Shown: positions 1-10,660 of the stretch, one piece after another
Layout: each line of letters starts with the position of its first letter
Numbering within the stretch: the first letter of the stretch is position 1
Notes under the pieces: generated by a model
What the model was told of the DNA's origin: nothing
The model's input: only the letters and a program-made list of their open reading frames with translations
Databases searched by the model: none
Program-made: the position numbers and the translations under genes
NCBI GenBank assembly: GCA_000376725.2
Contig: KZ309392.1
Location: 1-64,000, forward strand
Source: Ladona fulva
Taxonomy: Eukaryota; Arthropoda; Insecta; Odonata; Libellulidae
Direction of reading: 5' to 3'
DNA length: 64,000 nucleotides

Positions 1-157
1 TTTCGCTGCACCTTTTCTAATTCTTTAATACAACATTTATCGGCAGGGTCCCATACACTACACGCATACCCAAGATGAGGTCTGACTAACGCAAGATAAC
101 TTCGCTCGCGAACTTTTTCGTCGCTCCGACCGACTATTCTCTTTACGAAGCCGAGTT
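1..157 (-). pseudogene. LINE reverse transcriptase C-terminal (thumb) fragment
   Basis: One minus-strand frame stays open from about 157 to the window edge and reads like the region after the palm of Jockey/CR1-type LINE reverse transcriptases: LGFVKR, then a DEKVRERSY segment, then ALVRPHLGYACSVWDP, then KELEKVQR. The LVRP.L.YA..VWDP and LEKVQR strings are hallmarks of that region. The fragment starts abruptly at about 157 with no upstream palm motif and is cut by the window start, so the rest of the element may lie to the left. Its sequence differs in type from the endonuclease fragment at 279-1215, so the two are probably different LINE families. Family recognition is from motif memory only. 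Confidence 0.72.
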
Positions 158-278
158 TTTAAAGTGCTTTTCCGCATATATAATGGATATGAGTACTCCA
201 TGTTAAGTTATTCGCGAGAGTTACTTATTATTTATGGTGTTAGCCATTCTTTTCTATTCTCTGTGGTTTTCCTTCCGA

Positions 279-1215
279 CTACATCGATAAAAGTTTCTCT
301 TTCACCATATTCCACTTCGTGTTGACATCATCTTTTCCTGCAAAATTTGGAGACCAATTTGTTCTTTCTCTATATTCTGCCAAAACATCTTTATTCTTAA
401 GTCTGTCAAGTTGCCATTTCGTTGTTTCCATTCTCTTTAATTTCCTGAGTTTCAAATTACATTTCACCATCACTAGGTTATAATCACTATCTATATCTGG
501 ACTAGTATAGCTGTGACTATCCTTTACCTGGTTCTTAAACCCCTTTTTGACTAGTATGACATCTATTTGTAATCTCCTTAATTCACCAGGAGCCTTCCAG
601 GTGTAGCGCCTGCGAGGATGATGCTTAAACAAGGTGTTGGTCACAACGAGACTGTGCGCTGAGCAGAACTCGACAAGTCTATCTCCTCTCTCATTCCTTT
701 TGCCAAGCCCAAATCCCCCTACAATTCCATTTTCTGATTTCTCCCCTACCACCGCATTCCAGTCTGCCATTATCAGCAAATTTTCCTCTCCCTTAACCCC
801 ACGCATAAGTTCCTCCAAGCCTTCATAGATTGCATCCACCTCCATCTGTTTGATTTGATGTCGGCATGTACACCTGTACGATAACAGTGTTCTTTGGTTT
901 TGTTTATATCTTTACTAGTAAAATATTCTCACTGTATTGCACATATCCCATTACTCTGCGTCCCATCTTTTCATTCAGCATTATTCCTACTCCTCCAATT
1001 CCTGGTCTATCTTTACACGTTCCGCTGTGAATGAATCTAAAATCTCCACTCCACAAGTCTCCTGGTTGAGACCTTCTCACTTCAGAAACTTCTAGCTCTT
1101 TCAGTTTCTTCCATTTCATTTCCATTTTTAAATTCTCAAGTTTACCACACTGAAGAAGAGTTATAACATTCCAACTTCCTATTCTCAGTTCATCACCTTT
1201 TTTTCATTTGTTAAA
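279..1215 (-). pseudogene. LINE endonuclease (EEP domain) fragment
   Basis: Minus-strand remnant of an apurinic-like endonuclease/exonuclease/phosphatase domain, which in LINEs nicks the target DNA to prime reverse transcription. The start RIGSWNVITL (about 1190-1165) is followed by the catalytic glutamate region SEVRR, GGVGIMLNEK, QVYMPTSNQT, the MADWNA aspartate/asparagine motif (about 760) and RRLQIDVILVKKGF. The frame shifts near 847 between QVYMPTSNQT and the EGLEEL segment. The terminal catalytic histidine of the usual SDH motif is tyrosine here (DIDSDYNLV, about 460), so the domain would be inactive even without the frameshift. No reverse transcriptase follows; the fragment stops at about 279. 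This type is often mislabelled craniofacial development protein 2-like in insect annotations. Confidence 0.85.
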
Positions 1216-1550
1216 ATTACGGTCTTTAGTGGCCCCCTCCTGGAGATCCGAATGGGGGGGGGGGGGCTTTTTTACCTCCGGATGAAATTACTTAAGCCCG
1301 CATTTTCTCCAATCATACTGTTGTTACTTGGGATATCCTTTCGGATATTTACAGCAGTGGTTTCCCATTGCCTTCTGCCATCTATGCCGTTGACCATCGC
1401 CAAATGGTTCATCCGCCTTCGGGACCGATTTCTCAATCCCAGGACAAGAGAGTGCCCTGCTCCATTTATAGATATAGAGTTGAATACTTATCCCAGTATT
1501 CCTTCGGTCCCTCCCTACGTTAGCCGCAAAGCGTTGCCCGTCCTCTACCA
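1216..1550 (-). other. Probable LINE 5' untranslated region with G13 tract
   Basis: Non-coding sequence directly upstream of the endonuclease frame on the minus strand. It contains a run of 13 G on the plus strand (1254-1266) and ends at about 1550, where the Penelope-like fragment begins. Assignment to the LINE leader rests on continuity and GC content. Confidence 0.4.
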
Positions 1551-1551
1551 C

Positions 1552-1822
1552 TTGGAGGTGTAGGTGAGGATTTGTTCGGCTATATCTGCCTTTTCGGGTT
1601 GTTTTAGCCTAATGCATCTTTCGTGTTCTTTTAAACGGGTCTCTATCGTTCTGCTTGTTTCTCCGATATACTTGCGTCCACATTGACAAGGAATACTGTA
1701 GATCCCAGGAGTTTTTAGGCCCAAGTCATCTTTGGGGTTGCCTGTGATGGAATTCACCTTCTTGAAAGGTTTGTGGACCGTCTTGATGTTGTGTTTGGCC
1801 AGAAGTTTCTTAATTTAATTTA
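1552..1822 (-). pseudogene. Penelope-like element GIY-YIG endonuclease fragment
   Basis: The minus strand encodes LLAKHNIKTVHKPFKK, then KDDLGLKTPGIYSIPCQCG and RKYIGETSRTIETRLKEHE, then KQPEKADIAEQ. This is the end of the reverse transcriptase linker plus a GIY-YIG nuclease core in the arrangement typical of Penelope-like retroelements: the GIY and YIG strands, the helix arginine, and the late glutamate in AEQ, where AEH is usual. The CxC pair in IPCQCG is also typical. The frame loses similarity at about 1555, where LINE-like sequence starts, so most of the reverse transcriptase and the nuclease tail are missing. It matters for this window because Penelope-like elements are the known carriers of small hammerhead ribozymes like those proposed at 37.3 and 49.8 kb. 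Confidence 0.8.
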
Positions 1823-2062
1823 ATGTTAAAAACCGTTAAAAACGACTCTAAACTAGATGCTTACGAAAGTATTTTCATACATAAACAAAAAATAACAATG
1901 AATAGTGACCACGGTCCTATCCCTTCCTCCCATTTGTTTACACTACTACGTCACACCACAAGAAATCCCACCATACACAATCCAGATTTAAATACTGCGA
2001 CAAACACACATAATATTCAAACTACTGAAGATGAGAACATAGTTCTCGAAATACGTATATAG
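1823..2062 (+). pseudogene. Possible C-terminal fragment of a GIY-YIG retroelement protein
   Basis: A 79-codon plus-strand frame reading LKTVKNDSKLDAYESIFIHK and later GPIPSSHLFTLL. The pattern hydrophobic-K-x(3)-K-L-D-A-Y-E-S-I-x-I followed by a short SxLFxLL ending resembles the segment behind GIY-YIG domains in some insect retroelement proteins. It lies head-to-head with the Penelope-like fragment on the other strand, with the join near 1805-1822. The resemblance is modest and the frame could be fortuitous. Confidence 0.35.
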
Positions 2063-3711
2063 TGCCCGTTGATACGTGTGTGCTTCCCTGCAACGTTGGA
2101 CCATAACAAAGACAGCAGAGAACCACACCAAAGATAAGTTTTCTTTTTATTATCTTTACATCTGACGGCTTAAGGAGTTATTTTATTTTGAATATCATTC
2201 TCACAGCCGTGNATTATTATTAAAAATATTATTATTATCATTAATACTTAATATTTTTCAAAGGTATTCTCACATACATAGCTTCTGTAACAAGCAACGA
2301 TCGATTGTGTTTAAATTCTATTACTTACGCAACAAATTACCAATAAAATATTTACATCTTGGCTACTTTGCTATGTTTGAGTCATGCGTAAGATATGGCA
2401 TTATAGGCTGGGTGGTGGTTGTCAGGATGCCAATGTTCATATTGGGTGGGGGGTCTTAATGCGAGGTTTGGCCTCTGTTCCACATAGTACCTGCAGATAT
2501 TACATGATGGTAACATTACACGAATAAACCAAAAAATTGACTACAATTAACTGCATAGATTAATCTGATTAAATTAAAAAAATCAAGCCATACTTAGGTC
2601 AAGAAATCAACGAACTTGGTAATGTCAGAAAAGGATCGCAGAAGTGAACTCGCTAAATAAGACTAGAAAGTATTTTAAATTAAAAAACTGACAGTGACTC
2701 AACTGTTTGATCTCACAATGGATTTGGAATGACCATATATTGATACTACAAAAGTTAAACAGAATTAAAGAGTTTCGGGGGAAATTGCATCTAGTACGGA
2801 GTCCGAGAATCCGTTGAAATTATGGCAGTGGAAAATTGCCGGAGAGAAACTTTGATTCAACCTGTTCTCTCTCAACGAGACTGCTTCCAACTGAAATAAA
2901 ACCTTTTAAAGTTACCACTTTAGAAGAATTTCTGGCTGTCACTTACAGTGTTAGTTTTATCCATGGTATATGTGGCTCTCTTCCGTGCGCTTGCAACGCC
3001 GGATCGATTTCGCTATTATCAGAGACAAAAGAGTAGAAAAGCGAGAGAAAAAAATATAGGAAGGAAATCACGGCGTTGTTTAAGAGCTTATTTTTTTCGT
3101 GGCTTCACTTGCTAAGTACTTTACAAGTTCGCCATGAAGCGGTGTTTTCATCTAAAAGAATAAAGTTGCACGTGTAAAAAAAGCAGTTCGTAGAGAGCTT
3201 TTAGAACATTCCTCTGATACTTTATACATCTTTATGGTTTAGCGATTAAGTGAACTATTCGGGATTCTCATTCTCTATGCATAATTTATGTTCGAGTATC
3301 AAATGTAAACAAATATTTTTATCAGATTTTTAATAATAATATTAATTTATTAATCACGCGTGATACAATAAAAAGTTACAAAGTTTTAAGAACACATAAA
3401 ATGCTCGTAAAATGAGCTGATTTATATAATATTTCACCTGATTCATCAATATGTAAGAGCAAGTAATCATTATGTTTTCCAAAAATCTTCTAAACGAAGA
3501 AATAAAAAGTGGAACTAGAAAGGTGATTTTTCTTCTATTCTCTTCTTAAGAATCATATATTTGGATAGTTAGGTTAGGACGAGTAATAGGGATAGTGATG
3601 AGTAATACATAGCCAACTCCTGTCCAAAGTCAACCTCAGTCTTTACATATCGTGCTCTGATTTGTCGATTGACACTCATTACTTTTGTACAAACAGGTCA
3701 TCTTGTAGTGA
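2063..3711. other. Anonymous AT-rich sequence with one-base gap
   Basis: A single N at 2212 marks an assembly gap, followed by ATT-rich low-complexity sequence (2213-2260). No gene, RNA or recognisable element was seen in the rest. Confidence 0.5.
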
Positions 3712-4020
3712 AATTCTAAGGAAAGAGATACGATTACGATTGAGGAAATTAATAAACCTCCGCTGAAGAATCTATGCGATAGATTCATAAAAATTGAAAG
3801 AAAGGTAAAAGAAATTATAAACAGAGGAAGAAAAACGAATACGACTGTTGACCGCGAATCAGCTGTTACCATGCTGAACAGCCAAAACTTGTTTGGCGAT
3901 CTTTTACTAACTCCTCCATCGAAGCTGATGATAAAATACGCGCTAGATATTATAGTAATTATTAATAAATTCACCCAGCAGATATGCAATAACCAGGTGG
4001 CAGTGCCCGACGTCATACAA
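3712..4020 (+). other. Unrecognised 103-codon open frame without a start codon
   Basis: A plus-strand frame is open from just after a TGA (3709-3711) to a TGA at 4021-4023. The translation is lysine-rich and helix-like in its first half (TITIEEINKPPLKNLCDRFI, then a KIERKVKEIINRG segment) and hydrophobic near KLMIKYALDIIVIINKF. It has no ATG at the beginning and no convincing splice acceptor in the right phase just upstream. The opposite strand is also open over 3636-4016 but reads as hydrophobic low-information sequence. It could be an exon, a gene fragment or chance. Confidence 0.18.
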
Positions 4021-4023
4021 TGA

Positions 4024-5166
4024 TTAAAACATACATGAACTTACGTATCAGAACACAAAGCAAGAAAAAGGGATCAAAATCACAAAACTAATCAAAAATA
4101 CAACACTAGCGAAGCAGTAAATAAGTACGTTATGCAGAGCTAAATTCACAATATCTACAACATTATTTAATCGACCTCAATTACCCTAATTTGCATTACA
4201 CAGGCCGATGTTGAGACTACTATATATTATACGTGTGTAATGAGTAAAGAAAAAAAAAATATTTACTCGCAAAATTTATCAAAAGGCAATCAAATTCGTT
4301 TAGAATTTTAAAACAGACTATATATCCTAAGCGGGCAGAAAGAAATCTTTATAAAAAATGCGGCATCTTTAAATTTCGATATCCTAGCACCCTTAAGTAG
4401 TCTCGCTCAAGAGTCGCGAGGCAAGCGAAATATAGCTCCTTATCAGAGAGATGGTATCCTGCAGTATATGCAACACACACTTCAAGTAAGTACATTTGGT
4501 TGCATACAATCAATGCTCCATCTGTATCAGTGTGGTACGGTACTAAAATGCACATCAAATTCCAGTCCAATTTTTACAATACTATCAAATAATGTTATTG
4601 AAATACTTCGTTATTATCGGAATATTTGCTAAATATGAAAATCTCTTTCAGTCTGACCGGACAGTTCGTTTTCGATAAAATAAGTGCGAATTAGAGAATA
4701 TTTTAAAATTTCAGGCCTTGTATTCCATTTTACTTTACGTCCAAGAAAATAGAATTTGCGTCCTAAGACTAAGGATTTATTTACAGAGGCTCAAAAATTT
4801 GAATCATTTTACGTTGCAGAAAGCTATGATTGGTCTGAATGGCAACGAATAGGTTTTACATTTTTAAACAAAATACTTCCTAGTGAACCCCATGGAGATA
4901 AATTAGTTTTAGCGGTTTTAGTTTAAATTGCATTAAAATTGATCAACAGTTGCATCAAGCGAAAGCTGATCTTGAAGAAATTTCCAATTGACACTTTAGA
5001 GCAGGCCTGAAGAGTGTAGGGCCCACGGGCAATATGCGAATCATTTTGTGACCCTCAATGGGTTTTTGAAATCATACTTCAAAAAAGTTGGCATATAAAA
5101 GAGAAATTTTTAAATTATTGACCCCTCATTCATACTATTATATGATCATGCATTTTTGGTAGATTG
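4024..5166. other. Anonymous sequence
   Basis: AT-rich, only short frames, no repeat or element signature recognised. Confidence 0.5.
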
Positions 5167-5279
5167 GGCTCTCAGATAGCCAAGTGCGTAAACGGTCCTG
5201 GGTTTGATTCCCGGTGGGGGCATACGTGCGAAATGACCTCTTGTATGGAAGGAGTTTCAACAATACTATTACTACTATT
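5167..5279 (+). mobile_element. tRNA-derived SINE copy (ACT-tailed family)
   Basis: Diverged copy of the family best seen at 15200-15336. The A-box-like region GATAGCCAAGTGCGTAAACG is at 5175-5194 and the B-box GGTTTGATTCC lies near 5210. The shared body CATACGTGCGAAATGACC follows, ending in an ATT/ACT-type tail (5263-5279). No clear target duplication remains. Confidence 0.72.
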
Positions 5280-6670
5280 TGTATGTTTAAGGGAAAAAAA
5301 CTTTCAAATGTGAAAAATCCTTTATATACGGCCAACGTTATTTTTTTCATATCTTTGCGAACCATTTCTTTCGGCAAATTCAGCAGACAAAATAAAGCAT
5401 AGCGCAGATGGAGCAGGATTAGTTTTTAGACCGGTCCATTCCGTAGAAATTGGCAGCTCTCATTCCAGTCCAATCAGGATCTCTTCCTCTTAAAGGTGAA
5501 AATGTATTTCCGCAGTCTCATCTGAGTAAGGGTCGTCCTGCGTCGCTCGGAAAGACATTCATTCGAAGGATTCCTCCCACGTAATCTCATCCCCTAGTCC
5601 ATAGCTGTTCCCATTCATGAGGAAAGGTGAAGCGCGTTAGTGAAAGAGAGGGAAGACAGAGTAAGAAATGGGAAATCTCCCTTTTTCAGAGAAAGTGTTC
5701 CGGAGAGATGAGAGAGGTTAGGAGAAAATAATGTGCCTAAAAGTGATGGGCTTAATTGAGTTACCGAGCGCAATTCTTCTTCAAAGCACTCTAACATCCT
5801 TCCTTACTTCCCTTACTGGAAGTGATTCATTTTCTCACTCTTTCTAGTAAACGAACTTAGTCATCTTAATCTTCTTAGCCACAGTGGGATGAAATCGAAG
5901 AAAGATGGCCAACAACAAACCTATGATGAATACTTTACATAGATTCTGTTAGTAAACGTACATTAAAAAAGGGGTTTTTCTTACTCCGGATTTTAAATCT
6001 TTGTATGCCCACCATTAAATAAATTCTACAAACTCGAATATACATTGCATTTGCGATGATATTCGCGGAATAAAAGTACAGCTATCATCGACTTTGATGT
6101 AAAGAATATTGAATTAAATTGAAGACGTGCATGGTTCCTAAAATTTGGTCAACTTTGACCTCTGAATAATATAAATGTGCAACAATCAACACAAATTATG
6201 GGCACTGTCTAAATTAGAATTAATGTTAGAAGGGACATGCAAAGTTTTGAAGTTTTTCTATCCATTCATTTCGACTTGACTTCATGGTAAGTTTTTATGA
6301 CGATGATATTCCCTTTTATACGAAAGTTCCTGGTATAATTGACGAGAGTTCCTTGTATAATTTGTCTGCTCTTGTCTAATGAAAAAGATACTCCCAGTGT
6401 TGAGTATTGATCAGAGAATTCGCTATATTATTGTCCAAATAATCGTAGCTATATTTCTCTTTTTGATTACATATCAATTCATCAGTTCTTAATGTATTTT
6501 CTATCATATAATGGTCTGATAATTTGAGTTTTATAATCATACTAGCTGAAGTGCCCGTTGATTCTCAACGGGGAAAATAGATGTCGGATTAAATATAGTA
6601 TACCTATTTGTACATAAGAGAAAATAACATCTTGCATCTTAGTTTAGTCCAATGGAACAGGTTATTGAAA
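5280..6670. other. Anonymous sequence
   Basis: No gene recognised. A small hairpin-forming string CCCGTTGATTCTCAACGGG sits near 6553-6571, possibly a relic of an interspersed element end. The block ends at the one-base gap at 6671. Confidence 0.45.
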
Positions 6671-6671
6671 N

Positions 6672-7517
6672 GGCATGATGAGAGAGGCAATGGCGATAAG
6701 AGAGGCTATATATGATAGAAGCAATGTAACTGATAATTTGAGGTAGAGCTAACTTTAAAAGTCTTTGTGTAAAATAGAATTTATACCCTTTTCTCGAAGC
6801 GGTTTTCATCTTCAGAGTCTTAAGTTGGTAATATTACGGAAATTGATGTGCAACTACGTTCTTCTTCATTGGAAATGTCCTAGCTTTGAGAGAAGGATTT
6901 TAATCCCAACTTCCTCTTTACCGATCTTGTTTGCCTACAGCCGTCCCTTTCGTTGTTCCTTGATGTTCCTGACCTACTTCATATCCCTGCATTCCGTACA
7001 ATCATCTAAATATCTTAAGAATAGTCATCATACTAAACTCTTCAATCCGTAGTTAATCACCTTAATAATACATGTCCATTGTAAACTATAGATTCATCCA
7101 CTAGTTAATCACTATCTCTCAGCATGCTTGCAATCCTTTAGTCTCATTAAGTGCTCCACAAAGGGCTCCATCACCGTCGTTATTGGCTTATGATCTTTCT
7201 CCACCGTTCTTACTAAAAACATGATTTTATCAGTAGTTTCCGAATATTTGATTATGTTGTAAGTGTCCGTTACTCTTTGATACATTTCATTAGGTTTATT
7301 AGACCAAAGCTGCATAGCTTGATCATCGGCTATAATTACATAATCTTGCATGATGCTTTAATTTTTCAAAGGAAACAGTCATGAAAAAAGACTGACAGGA
7401 CCGGGACTCGAACCCGGATCTTTCACTTACGCTACTATCATGCTCACACTCCCGTTTTTTCCTATAAATTATAATAATATGAGTACAAATAAAGAAGACT
7501 GCATTTATAACAAATAC
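6672..7517. repeat. 846-bp duplicated block, copy 1 (abuts gap)
   Basis: This block starts at the base after the N at 6671 and appears identical by eye to 9815-10660 (offset 3143). It contains a 79-codon minus-strand frame (7112-7351) of unknown nature, starting MQDYVIIADDQAMQLW, and a tRNA-like SINE piece. Because the left edge coincides with an assembly gap and no divergence is visible, one copy may be an assembly duplicate, not a genomic one. Confidence 0.9.
7385..7450 (-). mobile_element. tRNA-derived SINE fragment
   Basis: On the minus strand the B-box CCGGGTTCGAGTCCCGG and the preceding AGCATGATAGTAGCG A-box-like region are recognisable, followed by a T-rich end. It lies inside the duplicated block. 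Confidence 0.6.
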
Positions 7518-7640
7518 TATACTATCAAGGTCTCTATTATAAAAGATATGGTCAACACAGCTTTTTCTAACTGAATCCATTTTAATATCTTCTCTGGTGT
7601 AACCAGATATTACTGATGAAAACCCATTACTGAACAGCAT
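7500..7640 (-). pseudogene. LINE endonuclease fragment (SCxDHIF type)
   Basis: The minus strand reads NGFSSVISGYTRED, then RKSCVDHIFYNRDLDSIVFV. This matches the late part of the endonuclease domain of Jockey/CR1-like LINEs, where a GF.S.I...TR block precedes S(C)IDHIF. The similarity ends at about 7517, exactly where the duplicated block begins, so the fragment is cut by that boundary. It is a different endonuclease type from that at 279-1215. Confidence 0.45.
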
Positions 7641-7984
7641 ATCTTGATATCAAATATAATTGATGTTTTGTTTATCCTTATTGTTATCCTTGTTAATGCT
7701 TATCGGTAAGGTTAATTACTTACAGTCAAGTTTAAAGGCTAGTAGTTCATAATTATTAGATAAATTGAGTTCTGGGGCAGTATTTAGATTCAGTCAAACA
7801 AATGTCATTAAACCACCACAATAATAACAATATTTGCTAATGAGGCATTTATATACCATGTTTGTGTGCAATATGATACCTACCAATGAATAGCGATTAA
7901 CTATAATAAAAGTGATCTATTTACTACATTAATTTTAGAATTTCGAGACCAATACCACAATTAATCGTTTAAAAAACGAATACA
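7641..7984. other. Anonymous sequence
   Basis: AT-rich, nothing recognised. Confidence 0.5.
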
Positions 7985-7989
7985 ATCAC

Positions 7990-8060
7990 GGTTGACCAGG
8001 ATTGGAACACCACGGCATTGTAAAGTTAGCACGCTAACTCATACGCCACCGAGACTGGGA
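7990..8060 (-). mobile_element. tRNA-derived SINE fragment
   Basis: Minus-strand A-box-like GTGGCGTATGAGTTAGCGTG and degraded B-box GTTCCAATCC (normally GTTCGAATCC). No tail or target duplication recognised. Confidence 0.5.
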
Positions 8061-8655
8061 AGATGAGGAATAGTTATACCTTTTCTCTTTCCAAAAAAAA
8101 TTAAAAAGCTGGTCATAGTCACCTCTGTACATAGCGGCACGTTCACAAAGTAAACGTACATCAGTTCGGGCGGTAATTAAATGGAATATGCGAAAAGTGT
8201 TGACTTTCGCTAGGTGCAGTCACGATTGGACGCAAGAGGCTTCGGACCAGCCGTCTCTGCAATCAATATCTCTACCATATATACTGCTGATTTCAGATAC
8301 ATCGCACTTCCGAGAATTAACATGCAGAAAGTCAAAACTGGGTGTATTCTGCGAGTATAATCCATCAATTTACTTATTTATGATAATGACCGAACATTTT
8401 GCTTCAAATCGTCACAAATAGGGGTTAAGGAAATGAAATACTCTGTTCTTAATAGTGTGATGTTTCAAACGGAATAGTTGTGTATTTAGTGAAATTGTTA
8501 TAAACTGTGATGATCTTCACCCTATTGTTTTTAAAAATGTCACATTGATCCTAATAGGGTAGCTTCAGCTTTTATGTCAATTGTTCATTGGCGATGAATG
8601 AATTCTACTCTCAAGTTGACATATCTATGAAGATAAAATTAATATGTTCAATCCT
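8061..8655. other. Anonymous sequence
   Basis: A 77-codon plus-strand frame at 8188-8421 has no recognisable similarity; nothing else was seen. Confidence 0.45.
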
Positions 8656-8822
8656 CACTTTGTGGAATGTAGTAGAAAACCATGTAATGAAACACTTCGT
8701 AACTTCCACAATATATTTTCCGTTCGACCGGTTTCGTCAACGTGTTATATAGTATATATTGTGGAAGAAAAAAAATATAATTGAACGGAAAACATATTGC
8801 GGAAGTTACGAAGTGTTTCATT
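8656..8822. mobile_element. Foldback element FB1, hammerhead-type core relic
   Basis: Inverted arms of 40 bp (8686-8725 and 8783-8822), starting AATGAAACACTTCGTAACTT, differ at a few positions. The loop has, on the minus strand, GACGAAACCGGTCG (8724-8737): the GAAA segment, the palindromic ACCGGT stem III and the C that would be the cleavage base of a hammerhead. The CUGANGA half is not recognisable. A box CACTTTGTGGAATG (8656-8669) lies outside the left arm, as in the related elements. Confidence 0.6.
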
Positions 8823-9814
8823 TAAGATGGTATATCTGAAGATATTTATTTAGGTAGTTTTGCTTATTTTTTTATATTTTGTAACTCATTCTTTCATAAA
8901 CAGTTTTAAGAATTTCACCTCCAATTTCTGAGTGGGAAGGAACATTTTATCATTTTTATTTAGTTAACGCTACAAATATAATATTTATCAAGGTATGTTC
9001 CCTTTAGGTAAATATTGAGGAAGTGTTGAGCTGTGAGGAAACTGAGATAAAAGAAGGCGTTTGACGATTTTACACAGAAAACGCATGAGGCTATAAATTA
9101 AGACTTTCAGAGAGGATCTATGTTGAGATCACTATAAGAGTCATATAAACGCGTTATATATTATTCAATTGAACATAGCCTGCATGTGGAAAATACTTTC
9201 GAGATGACCGTTAAGGGTGGAAAGTTATGATATGACATTTATGTATATATATATTTATGTCGGAAAAAATCTCTTCCTTAAGGAAAGTAGTCTCTTGCCA
9301 TGGGAAGGCTGTTGACTTCTTAAAATTTGGGTGGGCAAGAACATATCAGAGAATAGGTATCATACTATACGGTTCTTCTACTTCTCATACCTTCCAAAAC
9401 GACCAAAAGTGCGATGCATTCCTGCAGAAAATGGTGAATTATGTATCCTTGTTTCGTGGCAGGTAGATGAGGAATTTTAAAAGAGAGAATTTACTGAAAT
9501 TATCGGTTTTTTACTACCAATTTTGGGACATGGGGAAGAATAAAAAGAAATTCTGAGGAACATGGCTTTTTAGCTTACTTTTCACTAAAACAACTAAAAA
9601 ACAAATACTTAGATGGGCAAATGTGTATTAAAGCAAAGTAAACCATTCAGTTAGTATTTTGAAGGAAGATTGGATATGTACTGAGTTGATGCTTACATTA
9701 AAGCTCGAAGGGAAGGAATAAGTAATTACGGTATCTTCATTTGTCTTCATGTACAGGATGGAAGAAAATATACTTTTTCGACACCACGAGGTAATTATTT
9801 TGTTTTTACCTGTT
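8823..9814. other. Anonymous sequence
   Basis: Short frames at 9257-9466 (plus) and 9628-9867 (minus) resemble nothing recognised. Confidence 0.45.
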
Positions 9815-10660
9815 GGCATGATGAGAGAGGCAATGGCGATAAGAGAGGCTATATATGATAGAAGCAATGTAACTGATAATTTGAGGTAGAGCTAACTTTA
9901 AAAGTCTTTGTGTAAAATAGAATTTATACCCTTTTCTCGAAGCGGTTTTCATCTTCAGAGTCTTAAGTTGGTAATATTACGGAAATTGATGTGCAACTAC
10001 GTTCTTCTTCATTGGAAATGTCCTAGCTTTGAGAGAAGGATTTTAATCCCAACTTCCTCTTTACCGATCTTGTTTGCCTACAGCCGTCCCTTTCGTTGTT
10101 CCTTGATGTTCCTGACCTACTTCATATCCCTGCATTCCGTACAATCATCTAAATATCTTAAGAATAGTCATCATACTAAACTCTTCAATCCGTAGTTAAT
10201 CACCTTAATAATACATGTCCATTGTAAACTATAGATTCATCCACTAGTTAATCACTATCTCTCAGCATGCTTGCAATCCTTTAGTCTCATTAAGTGCTCC
10301 ACAAAGGGCTCCATCACCGTCGTTATTGGCTTATGATCTTTCTCCACCGTTCTTACTAAAAACATGATTTTATCAGTAGTTTCCGAATATTTGATTATGT
10401 TGTAAGTGTCCGTTACTCTTTGATACATTTCATTAGGTTTATTAGACCAAAGCTGCATAGCTTGATCATCGGCTATAATTACATAATCTTGCATGATGCT
10501 TTAATTTTTCAAAGGAAACAGTCATGAAAAAAGACTGACAGGACCGGGACTCGAACCCGGATCTTTCACTTACGCTACTATCATGCTCACACTCCCGTTT
10601 TTTCCTATAAATTATAATAATATGAGTACAAATAAAGAAGACTGCATTTATAACAAATAC
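9815..10660. repeat. 846-bp duplicated block, copy 2
   Basis: Second copy of 6672-7517, with continuous sequence on both sides. This is the copy more likely to be in its true position. It includes the unknown minus-strand frame at 10255-10494 and the SINE fragment at 10528-10593. Confidence 0.9.

Noticed and set aside
3636..4016. 126-codon hydrophobic minus-strand frame as a membrane protein gene
   Set aside because: It is the complement of a lysine-rich plus-strand frame; hydrophobicity is what such a complement gives in AT-rich DNA. No family resemblance.
7112..7351. Conserved 79-residue protein because it occurs twice
   Set aside because: The two copies are the same duplicated block, probably an assembly duplicate, so the repetition carries no evolutionary information.
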